This document shows positions 1 to 4,917 of a DNA stretch of 5,377 nt, one piece after another (position 1 is the first letter of the stretch; each line of letters begins with the position of its first letter). The notes under the pieces were generated by a model. The model worked only from the letters and a program-made list of their open reading frames with translations. It had not been told where the DNA came from and did no database searches. The DNA is taken from the NCBI GenBank assembly GCA_021785315.1, contig JAJYFX010000164.1:1-5377 (forward strand), in the 5' to 3' direction. This DNA comes from Actinomycetes bacterium (GTDB taxonomy: Bacteria; Actinomycetota; Acidimicrobiia; Acidimicrobiales; Acidimicrobiaceae). The position numbers were made by a program, and so were the translations under genes.

Positions 1-225
1 CGAAATTTTGATCGGTCTCGCAGCCCATTCGTTACCCAGGCAGATGGATCAATAGCGCCCGGCTTGCTTGCGCCACGTTCTATGCCCGCAGTTCCCGTTA
101 CTGGCCTGAGCCTGGCAGCGGACCAAGGCCGCCCAAAGCTCCGGCCGCCGGCCCCGCCTGAGGTGCTATCGAATTCGGCCCGCTGCATTCAGGGGAAAAT
201 ATCGATAGACGACCCTTCCCATTAG
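1..225 (+). CDS. possible 3' end of an unidentified gene (5' partial)
   Basis: Frame 1 is open from the window edge to a TAG at 223-225, giving 74 residues. The visible part is rich in Pro, Ala, Ser and Arg, with a low-complexity run near residues 48-54 (RPPAPPE), as in a disordered tail. I recognise no domain or motif. Against it being real: the opposite strand is also open over about 1-165, and the last 60 bases overlap the 3' end of the convergent sodX, which is well supported. It could be the tail of a gene starting outside the window or a chance open frame in a locally GC-rich stretch. The DNA to the left would decide this. Confidence 0.3.
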   Translation, partial: RNFDRSRSPFVTQADGSIAPGLLAPRSMPAVPVTGLSLAADQGRPKLRPPAPPEVLSNSARCIQGKISIDDPSH

Positions 226-525
226 CGAACCGCTAGCAAAGCTGCCGAGAAAACGGGAATCGGTTGATGCGTCAGAATTGTCCCCCAGCAATATAAATGA
301 ATCTCCATCCAAACCGGCAAATCGCTTGATCACAAGATTCCCGTTCTCGCGGGGATCTCTGGCCACGACAATCCGGCCCGTTAATTCAATGCCCGGGTGC
401 TTGATCCGGCGCACAACAAGTCGATCGCCTGGGTTCAAAGACGGCAACATAGAAACGCCAGTGACAACAGCTAAAAAAAACAACGGGTTATAATTCCTAA
501 TCTGAAGGCACTTAACGGACGACAC
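166..525 (-). CDS. sodX: nickel-type superoxide dismutase maturation protease (S26 signal-peptidase family)
   Basis: Predicted serine peptidase that removes the SodN propeptide so the mature enzyme starts with the nickel-binding His-Cys. In 119-residue numbering the S26 boxes are all present: G-V-S-M-L-P with the likely nucleophile Ser25, S-L-N-P-G-D at 29-34, V-I-K-R with the likely general base Lys67, and L-G-D-N-S-D-A-S-T-D-S-R (81-92) closing the catalytic core. It is short, as SodX proteins are. It has no clear membrane anchor beyond a short hydrophobic stretch (L-F-F-L-A-V-V, residues 15-21), which fits a cytoplasmic substrate. Start choice: GTG at 525 has GAGGA (535-531) five bases upstream. 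A TTG at 483 is an alternative (105 aa) with AGGA 11 bases away. The frame stays open to 645, but that would run into sodN. It is divergent from sodN, the expected partner. Family and role are confident; the exact start is less so. Confidence 0.85.
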   Translation of the reverse strand: MSSVKCLQIRNYNPLFFLAVVTGVSMLPSLNPGDRLVVRRIKHPGIELTGRIVVARDPRENGNLVIKRFAGLDGDSFILLGDNSDASTDSRFLGSFASGSLMGRVVYRYFPLNAAGRIR

Positions 526-552
526 TAAAATCCTCTGGATTTTTCTGCATTT

Positions 553-566
553 CAGACTAATGTCTG
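553..566. promoter_or_regulatory. inverted repeat in the sodX-sodN divergent promoter region
   Basis: CAGAC (553-557), four bases (TAAT), then GTCTG (562-566) form a 5-bp dyad in the roughly 94-bp divergent spacer (526-619). A second small palindrome, GCAATTGC, lies at 586-593. Both sit where an operator controlling sodN and/or sodX could act. The dyad does not resemble a Fur/Nur-type box, and I could not place convincing -35/-10 pairs for either gene, so the regulatory role is inferred from position only. Confidence 0.3.
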
Positions 567-619
567 TATCTGTTCTCATAAATAGGCAATTGCAAACTAT
601 ACGGAAAAGGAGAGCAACC

Positions 620-1036
620 ATGAAGCTATTCGCCAGGGTCATCAAATCACTAGAAGGAATCGTTACGCCAGTTTCAGTTTCTGCCCACTGTGATCTCCCC
701 TGCGGAGTTTACGATCCCGCCCAGGCTCGCATCGAAGCAGACGCAGTCAAGGCTTGCATGGAGAAATTCAATGGATCCGAAGACTCGGTATTCAAGGCGC
801 GCGCCGTAACAATCAAAGAAGAGCGGGCAGAGCTCGTCAAGCATCATTTATGGGTGCTGTGGACCGACTACTTCAAACCGGAGCACCTTGAAAAGTACCC
901 ACAACTTCACACTCTCTTCTGGAAAGCAACCAAGGCTGCAGGCGAGAGCAAGAAAACCAACGACACGGCGGTTGCGCAAGATCTCCTCAGTCAAATTGCC
1001 GAGATTGACAAGATCTTCTGGGAAACGAAAAAATAA
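620..1036 (+). CDS. sodN: superoxide dismutase, nickel type (proenzyme)
   Basis: Encodes the 138-residue Ni-SOD precursor. The enzyme dismutates superoxide to hydrogen peroxide and oxygen, and members of this family form hexamers of four-helix bundles, usually in the cytoplasm. The diagnostic nickel hook H-C-D-L-P-C-G-V-Y is at residues 23-31. After removal of the first 22 residues, His1, Cys2 and Cys6 of the mature protein would bind nickel and Tyr9 would sit over the site. The mature part is 116 residues, close to the family norm. Further family-like segments are K-H-H-L-W-V-L-W-T-D-Y-F-K (74-86) and the C-terminal E-I-D-K-I-F-W. The ATG at 620 is preceded by AAGGAG (607-612) with seven bases between. 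An in-frame ATG at 560 would add 20 residues but lacks a ribosome binding site. The maturation protease gene is divergent next door, and a strong hairpin follows the stop codon. Confidence 0.96.
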   Translation: MKLFARVIKSLEGIVTPVSVSAHCDLPCGVYDPAQARIEADAVKACMEKFNGSEDSVFKARAVTIKEERAELVKHHLWVLWTDYFKPEHLEKYPQLHTLFWKATKAAGESKKTNDTAVAQDLLSQIAEIDKIFWETKK

Positions 1037-1056
1037 GTTCGTTCCCGCTGAATGCC

Positions 1057-1088
1057 ATAAAGGAGAGGCCTTCGGGCCTCTCCTTTAT
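1057..1088. terminator. 14-bp hairpin with TTCG loop, likely bidirectional terminator
   Basis: A perfect 14-bp stem (1057-1070 pairing with 1075-1088) is closed by the tetraloop TTCG (1071-1074), 20 bp after the sodN stop. It sits between the convergent sodN and moaD-like genes and can end transcription in both directions. The T-tract after the stem is weak on the plus strand (ATATTCC), so some read-through is possible. The TAA of the minus-strand gene (1087-1085) lies inside the stem. Confidence 0.85.
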
Positions 1089-1324
1089 ATTCCTCCGGAA
1101 ACTGGAGGTAACACAGCCAGTTCATCGCTGGATGACACTGCTGCCTCTGGTTCGGCAGGCTCGCCATTAAGCCATATCTTTGAAATTGAGATCATCCGAG
1201 CCAAGGCGTCTCCACTAGCTGCGACAGCTGCATCAAGAGCCGCCTGAACCGAATCCGCCTCCACTTCCATACTCGACGTACCAGCTGCCTCGCGTGCGCC
1301 TGCGAAAAACTTCACGGTCACCAT
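1085..1324 (-). CDS. moaD: MoaD/ThiS-family ubiquitin-like sulfur carrier protein
   Basis: A 79-residue beta-grasp protein. The start V-K-F-F-A-G-A-R-E-A-A-G (residues 4-15) matches the MoaD N-terminal hallmark, then W-L-N-G-E (51-55) and the end L-P-P-V-S-G-G (72-78). MoaD carries a thiocarboxylate on its terminal glycine and gives sulfur to molybdopterin during molybdenum cofactor synthesis. Oddly, one Ile follows the diglycine (GGA GGA ATA TAA), so the native C-terminus is not a free Gly-Gly. Start: ATG at 1324 has GAGGA (1333-1329) four bases upstream and gives the usual family length. A longer in-frame start at 1498 would add 58 residues unlike the family. No other cofactor-synthesis gene is in view, so ThiS-like or other sulfur-carrier roles remain open. 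Confidence 0.8.
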   Translation of the reverse strand: MVTVKFFAGAREAAGTSSMEVEADSVQAALDAAVAASGDALARMISISKIWLNGEPAEPEAAVSSSDELAVLPPVSGGI

Positions 1325-1573
1325 AAGATCCTCAGCCTTCTCATCGAAATACAACATTACATTGGCTGCCGAATAAAACTGTCCAAAAATTCCATTGTGG
1401 TCGATCACTCCGACAACCCCTTCGGCAGGGGAAAAGGATAGCGCTAACAGCAGAGACTGGCGGATTCGCCGGAGAAGCTGCCAGCTAACATCGATCATAG
1501 GGCCCTTGCGGACTTAAAAAATAACGACGCCCAAAGGTTGCTACATTAACATGGCCATTAAGGGGAGAAACTC
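1325..1573. other. divergent spacer between moaD-like gene and lipoprotein gene
   Basis: This 249-bp spacer must hold the upstream signals of both divergent genes. On the minus strand the moaD frame stays open back to an ATG at 1498-1496, preceded by a modest AGGG, and would encode a 58-residue extension (Leu/Arg-rich start, then a Gly/Val/Phe-rich part) with no domain I recognise. On the plus strand the clear element is AAGGGGAG just before the ATG at 1574. I found no convincing -35/-10 pair on either strand. Confidence 0.4.
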
Positions 1574-2644
1574 ATGTATAGGCCAGCTGCATTGCGGGCA
1601 TTCTTGCTCATCGGTGCTTCCGCGTTATTGTTTTCCAGCTGCGCTGCAGCATCATCTGACACGCTTGCAGGCAACACCGCAAAGCCCTTCCCCGCCTCAA
1701 AAGGATCGTCGATAAAGCCTAACGCACATCCTGGCACAACAGCTGACTCGACTACGACGACGATACCGAATCTTCCTGCTCCCGCTCCCTTGCTCCCCTT
1801 CACATCTTCAGCAATTGCCGGAGAGGGCATTTGGAGTTCTGCTGGCAGACTTGTCGGCGGGCTTCCAGCTGTCTATGAAACTAAACTCGTACCACCTGGC
1901 GGCAAGCAACCAGCGGGACTTGCATGGATGGATACCAAGCTGCTTTCCGCGAGACTGTACTCTGGATCTATCAGCCCAGGCGGCGGACCATACAAATATA
2001 CCGCGCCAATCCAACCTGCTCAGGCTGCTTCGCTCGTCGCAGCGTTCAACGGCGGTTTTATCATGAGCGTTGCTCATGGAGGCTATTACACGCAAGGCCG
2101 CGTCATAGACCCGCTTGTACCGGGTGCAGCCTCTCTTGTCATCTACTCCAACGGAAGCGTTAACGTGGGCGCGTGGGGCAGCGACGTAAACATGACCTCG
2201 AATGTTGCCAGCGTGCGCCAAAACTTGGTGCCTTTGGTGGCCGGAGGCCAGCCTACGGCAGCAGCGGCAAGTCCAAATTGGCAAACTTGGGGTGCAACTT
2301 GCGGAGCGAATTCGTGCATTGGACCGGGTCTTGAATACCAATGGCGTTCCGCATTGGGCATTACCGCTGACGGCGCCTTAGTATATGTGACTGGACCGGC
2401 AGTTGACCCACTCCAGCTTGCGCAACTCCTGGTCCGCGCGGGGGTTATTCGCGGCATGGAACTTGACATCAACCCTTACTGGACCGTATTGGCAACATAT
2501 GATCCGGGTCAAAGCGGCCTTGCCGCACCATCCAACGGAAGCAAATTACTCTCGGCTACCACCCAAGGACCTGCAACCTTCTTCGAAAACTGGTGGGCGC
2601 GTGATTTCATAACCATGTCGGAACGATCCACCACGGCAAACTGA
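1574..2644 (+). CDS. lipoprotein, phosphodiester glycosidase (NAGPA/DUF2233) family
   Basis: A 356-residue exported protein. Residues 1-23 form a bacterial lipoprotein signal: Arg-containing n-region, hydrophobic A-F-L-L-I-G-A-S-A-L-L, and L-F-S-S-C with Cys23 as the likely lipidated residue (Phe at -3 is slightly off consensus). Residues 24-80 are a Ser/Thr/Ala/Pro-rich linker (S-T-T-T-T-I-P, then P-A-P-A-P), as expected for a protein tethered outside the membrane. The globular part carries family landmarks: A-W-M-D-T-K-L-L (117-124), A-A-F-N-G-G-F (156-162), R-S-A-L-G-I (258-263) and G-M-E-L-D-I-N-P-Y-W (294-303). Cys243 and Cys248 could form a disulfide. Human NAGPA removes GlcNAc from a phosphodiester; bacterial relatives are thought to act on cell-envelope or exopolymer phosphodiesters, but this substrate is unknown. 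ATG at 1574 follows a strong AAGGGGAG (1559-1566). The gene stands alone, divergent from the moaD-like gene. Confidence 0.85.
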   Translation: MYRPAALRAFLLIGASALLFSSCAAASSDTLAGNTAKPFPASKGSSIKPNAHPGTTADSTTTTIPNLPAPAPLLPFTSSAIAGEGIWSSAGRLVGGLPAVYETKLVPPGGKQPAGLAWMDTKLLSARLYSGSISPGGGPYKYTAPIQPAQAASLVAAFNGGFIMSVAHGGYYTQGRVIDPLVPGAASLVIYSNGSVNVGAWGSDVNMTSNVASVRQNLVPLVAGGQPTAAAASPNWQTWGATCGANSCIGPGLEYQWRSALGITADGALVYVTGPAVDPLQLAQLLVRAGVIRGMELDINPYWTVLATYDPGQSGLAAPSNGSKLLSATTQGPATFFENWWARDFITMSERSTTAN

Positions 2645-2866
2645 CCTAAAATCCGCACACCGCACAATACCTAGAGCCATTAGACGGACTGCAAATCCCT
2701 GAAGTGCCGCATAGGCAGTCTCGGCAGACTTGCTCAGCGCTAACGATACGGAGTTAGGAAGGTTTCTACGGCTGGACTTGGTCCATCAAAACAGCCACAC
2801 GGGCTGGTTGACGCCAAACGCTTGAGGGCTGCGCGACCGGGTTTTTCAAGGAACCTTTTTCAGTCT

Positions 2867-2923
2867 TGAGCCATATGCGGCATCATCGCTAGTTTGGTTA
2901 TTAGATGGCATGGCTCAGCGATG
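2867..2923. repeat. two interlocking inverted repeats (H-type pseudoknot topology)
   Basis: Stem A pairs TGAGCCAT (2867-2874) with ATGGCTCA (2910-2917). Stem B pairs CATCGCT (2884-2890), inside the loop of A, with AGCGATG (2917-2923), directly after A. They share only base 2917, so the arrangement is that of an H-type pseudoknot or of two competing stems. A GGGC/GCCC hairpin starts immediately after, at 2923. The pairings are seen directly in the sequence; folding and function are inferred. Confidence 0.45.
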
Positions 2924-2983
2924 GGCTCTGCCCAACACATTTAGAAAATAGGACCCTTAGTCTCTCGCAGGTGGCTGACAGTC

Positions 2984-3029
2984 GCCGGAATTAAGCAGGA
3001 ATCCTCTGCAAAGGCCTCTTGATTCCGGC
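2984..3029. repeat. 12-bp imperfect inverted repeat
   Basis: GCCGGAATTAAG (2984-2995) pairs with CTTGATTCCGGC (3018-3029) at 11 of 12 positions, the odd one being a G-T wobble that still pairs in RNA. With C2996 bulged, AGG (2997-2999) can extend the stem with CCT (3015-3017), leaving a 15-base loop. No T-tract follows on either strand, so it is not a typical terminator. It is the longest dyad in the convergent gap. Confidence 0.5.
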
Positions 3030-3133
3030 AAGTTCTCGAAGTCCGGTCGTGGCGACCAGACACCCAGACGTTCCCCCTTCGGCGTCCTCGTCAAAGCTAG
3101 CATTTCACTCTATCAGTCGCCGGCGATCGTTGG

Positions 3134-3183
3134 CTTTGCAAAGCTTTTCTTAAACCCTGGTCTTTGCACAGCACTTTTCTAAA
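3134..3183. repeat. imperfect direct repeat with a 12-bp palindrome
   Basis: CTTTGCAAAGC-TTTTCTTAAA (3134-3154) recurs in altered form as CTTTGCACAGCACTTTTCTAAA (3162-3183), differing by one substitution and small indels. The first copy overlaps the perfect 12-bp palindrome GCTTTGCAAAGC (3133-3144). A weaker relative, CTCTGCAAAGGCCTCTT, lies at 3004-3020. These could be tandem protein-binding sites or decay products of a duplication. Confidence 0.35.
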
Positions 3184-3307
3184 TCTGTGCCTCTTACAGG
3201 CCAGGTTTCGACTGTGTCTAATACATTCCTCGTAGAGAAATTGCAACTCGCGATCCGGTACCACATACGTATTACAAACTTTCCCTGTCTAGGAAGAGGA
3301 GAGCGGT

Positions 3308-3346
3308 ATGCATACTTATAGTTGCAGTTGTACTCAGTGTGATTGA
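3308..3346 (+). CDS. possible 12-codon Cys-rich peptide
   Basis: An ATG at 3308 preceded by AGGAAGAGGAGAG (3291-3303), a strong Shine-Dalgarno at good spacing, opens a 12-codon frame encoding MHTYSCSCTQCD before TGA at 3344-3346. Three of the twelve residues are Cys, in a C-x-C-x-x-C pattern. Its end overlaps the 3' end of the convergent HAD gene by 13 bp. No plus-strand gene follows, so it is not an obvious leader peptide. The upstream promoter is weak at best (TTGCAA at 3241, CATACG at 3264). A purine-rich run ahead of an ATG can arise by chance, so this is a lead only. Confidence 0.2.
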   Translation: MHTYSCSCTQCD

Positions 3347-4131
3347 TCAAGCCAGCCAGGCACGTCCTGAATGCTCGCAAGGACCACATCTGGCTGGTTT
3401 CGTGAATTCATTTTCTGGTACATTTCAGGAGTGGTAACACCTGATAATACGAGCACGGTAGTGGCGCCTAGTGTCCTCCCCAATCTGACATCTTGTGAAG
3501 GCTGATCGCCTATGACTGCGATGGCCTCTGGCGGAAGAGACAACTGGCTTTTTATGACGGCCGCTATTGTCGGTGATGGTTTTCCAAGAACTACCGGACG
3601 GCGTCCGGCGGTGTACGCGACTGCCAACGCCAGTGAACCGGCGGAGGGTATGATGTGGTTTTCCAGCGGATAGCCTCTGTCAAGATTGGTGACATAAAAA
3701 GCGGCACCCTGTCGTACTGCCTCGGCTGCAGCGGTTAGTCGGGTTAGATTCACGTCGGGATCAGTGCCAATAAGGACTACTTCAGCAGTTCCTCCTTCGT
3801 CATCGGACAGGACTGTCATATCCGCTTGTGCAAGGCGATCCCGCAATGTTTTGCTACCCATGACATATACGCGGGACTCACTATGGCGCTCAGACAGGTA
3901 TCTTACAGAAACCGTTCCAGCAGATATGATTTCTTCTTTGACTACTGGCAACCCGCTAGATACCAGCCGATCAGCAATATCCTCATCAGATAATTGGTTT
4001 TCCTGGGTACAGAAAATCAATCGATACCCAGAACTACGCAGAATATCCAGTGTCTCTAATGCACCAAGAAGTGGTTTTCGTCCGCGTACCAAGGTACCGT
4101 CGACGTCAAGCACGATGCCTCGTATAGACAT
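3334..4131 (-). CDS. HAD superfamily IIA (NagD-like) phosphatase
   Basis: Encodes 265 residues. Motif I is L-D-V-D-G-T-L (8-14): Asp9 is the predicted nucleophile forming the aspartyl-phosphate and Asp11 the acid/base. Motif II is I-F-C-T-Q-E-N (39-45), with Thr42. A type IIA cap lies between it and Y-V-T-N-L-D (146-151). Motif III is L-G-K-P-S-P with Lys184. Motif IV is G-D-Q-P-S-Q-D with Asp209 and Asp214 to bind magnesium. Length and order fit NagD, 4-nitrophenylphosphatase or phosphoglycolate phosphatase relatives. Motif II is usually T-N-N and motif IV usually ends T-D, so both vary here, with the key acidic residues kept. ATG at 4131 has AAGGAG (4142-4137) five bases upstream; an in-frame GTG at 4149 is less likely. 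It is the third gene of the ALDH-SDR-HAD set, 32 bp after the SDR stop. Substrate unknown. Confidence 0.88.
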   Translation of the reverse strand: MSIRGIVLDVDGTLVRGRKPLLGALETLDILRSSGYRLIFCTQENQLSDEDIADRLVSSGLPVVKEEIISAGTVSVRYLSERHSESRVYVMGSKTLRDRLAQADMTVLSDDEGGTAEVVLIGTDPDVNLTRLTAAAEAVRQGAAFYVTNLDRGYPLENHIIPSAGSLALAVAYTAGRRPVVLGKPSPTIAAVIKSQLSLPPEAIAVIGDQPSQDVRLGRTLGATTVLVLSGVTTPEMYQKMNSRNQPDVVLASIQDVPGWLDQSH

Positions 4132-4163
4132 TTTCGCTCCTTCTAACACTCACTAGATATCGA

Positions 4164-4913
4164 TTACATGGTACGTCCACCGTTGACCAATATTGTTTGA
4201 CCGGTTACAAAAGCACTGGCGTCAGAGAGCAAGTATGCCAACGTTCCAAAAATATCATCTGGATAGGCGAGGCGTCCGAGAGGAGTGCTGGAAACATCGT
4301 ACTTATCTATATTCGCCAGTGCTCTGCTTGCCTCAGTATCGGTAAAGCCTGGAGCTATCGCATTGACGCGGATACCACGACTACCGAGCTCTCTAGCCAG
4401 GGCCCTCGTTAGCGATATCACCGCTCCTTTTGAAGCTACATAATGGGGAAACCCATTTGATCCGGTATAGGCCACCTCTGAAGCCATGTTGACTACTGCG
4501 GGGTGGGACGACCCTATTAATACGGGAGCAAATGCGCGGATGCTCAGCCAGACTCCCTTTACATTGACTGCCATCACCCGATCCCACTCGTCAACCGGAA
4601 TTAGCTCGAAGCTTCGTCGCTTGAGGCCGTCGTAGATAGCAGCGTTGTTGACAAGTCCGTCCAAGGCGCCCCAATGTTGCATAATCCATTTAACTGCCGT
4701 ATCAAGTTGGTCTTCTGCGGTCACATCGATTCGCAATTGAGCGATTTTACCCTGGTCGTATTCTTGGACGTCTCCGTTGGCATCCGAGGGTGAATAGCTT
4801 CTATCAAGGCTAAGTACCAGCGCACCCCTCTTTGCTAACTCCTCTGCGAAGTATCGGCCGAGTCCTTGCCCTCCCCCGGTGACTACAATTCGCATTCCAT
4901 GCATGTCTATCAT
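4164..4913 (-). CDS. short-chain dehydrogenase/reductase (classical SDR)
   Basis: A 249-residue cytoplasmic NAD(P)-dependent oxidoreductase with a Rossmann fold. Seen in order: T-G-G-G-Q-G-L-G (12-19) for dinucleotide binding; L-S-L-D-R (35-39), where Asp37 after strand beta-2 suggests NAD(H) over NADP(H); D-V-T (63-65); N-N-A-A (89-92); N-V-K-G (117-120); the catalytic Ser145 in N-M-A-S-E; Y-V-A-S-K with Tyr158 and Lys162; the P-G motif at 188-189; and the C-terminal V-N-G-G. It is complete with all active-site residues. ATG at 4913 is chosen because GAGGA (4925-4921), inside the last codons of the upstream ALDH gene, sits seven bases away; GTG at 4916 is the next option. The 4-bp gap after the ALDH stop implies translational coupling. 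The substrate, probably a sugar, polyol or secondary alcohol, cannot be read from sequence. Confidence 0.92.
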   Translation of the reverse strand: MIDMHGMRIVVTGGGQGLGRYFAEELAKRGALVLSLDRSYSPSDANGDVQEYDQGKIAQLRIDVTAEDQLDTAVKWIMQHWGALDGLVNNAAIYDGLKRRSFELIPVDEWDRVMAVNVKGVWLSIRAFAPVLIGSSHPAVVNMASEVAYTGSNGFPHYVASKGAVISLTRALARELGSRGIRVNAIAPGFTDTEASRALANIDKYDVSSTPLGRLAYPDDIFGTLAYLLSDASAFVTGQTILVNGGRTM

Positions 4914-4917
4914 CACG

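Larger units (their letters stand above)
2645..3333. other. 689-bp gap between convergent genes, no convincing long gene, repeat-rich
   Basis: Both flanking genes point into this stretch, so promoters for them are not expected here, and such gaps are usually short. All frames are interrupted by stops. The longest ATG frame lying wholly inside is a 48-codon minus-strand ORF (3103-2957), which has a poor ribosome binding site and no recognisable motif. Small hairpins are frequent: AGTCT/AGACT (2717-2730), CTAAC/GTTAG (2740-2757), GGGC/GCCC (2923-2933) and GGTCG/CGACC (3045-3057). Perfect palindromes occur at 3117-3126 (TCGCCGGCGA) and 3265-3272 (ATACGTAT). It could hold a structured non-coding RNA, a decayed gene or an old insertion remnant. 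I recognise no known RNA family. Confidence 0.5.

Noticed and set aside
489..494. Perfect TATAAT on the plus strand upstream of sodN
   Set aside because: It lies inside the 5' end of sodX, about 125 bp from the sodN start, and the nearest -35-like element (GTGACA, 461-466) is 22 bp away, too far.
560..619. 20-residue N-terminal extension of SodN from the ATG at 560
   Set aside because: It has no ribosome binding site and contains the likely promoter/operator region. The ATG at 620 has AAGGAG at good spacing and gives a normal Ni-SOD propeptide.
526..645. Extended sodX reading frame back to 645 on the minus strand
   Set aside because: It would overlap the start of sodN and adds residues not expected in S26 maturation proteases; the GTG at 525 has a good Shine-Dalgarno.
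1808..2472. Several ORFs antisense to or out of frame with the lipoprotein gene
   Set aside because: They are shadows of the glycosidase coding frame, with no family features.
2680..2707. tRNA-Cys-like anticodon arm (GGA-CTGCAAA-TCC)
   Set aside because: Only the anticodon stem-loop resembles tRNA-Cys. There is no D arm, no GTTCGAATC-type T arm and no proper acceptor stem, so it is chance or a very decayed remnant.
2840..2860. GGTT/AACC hairpin followed by five Ts as a terminator for the glycosidase gene
   Set aside because: The stem is only 4 bp with an 8-base loop and lies about 200 bp after the stop codon; too weak to call.
3150..3389. 79-codon minus-strand ORF overlapping the HAD gene end
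   Set aside because: It overlaps a well-supported gene in another frame, has no recognisable motif, and continues into stop-ridden sequence.
4197..4587. ORFs within the SDR gene on both strands
   Set aside because: They are alternative-frame shadows of a complete SDR with all catalytic residues.
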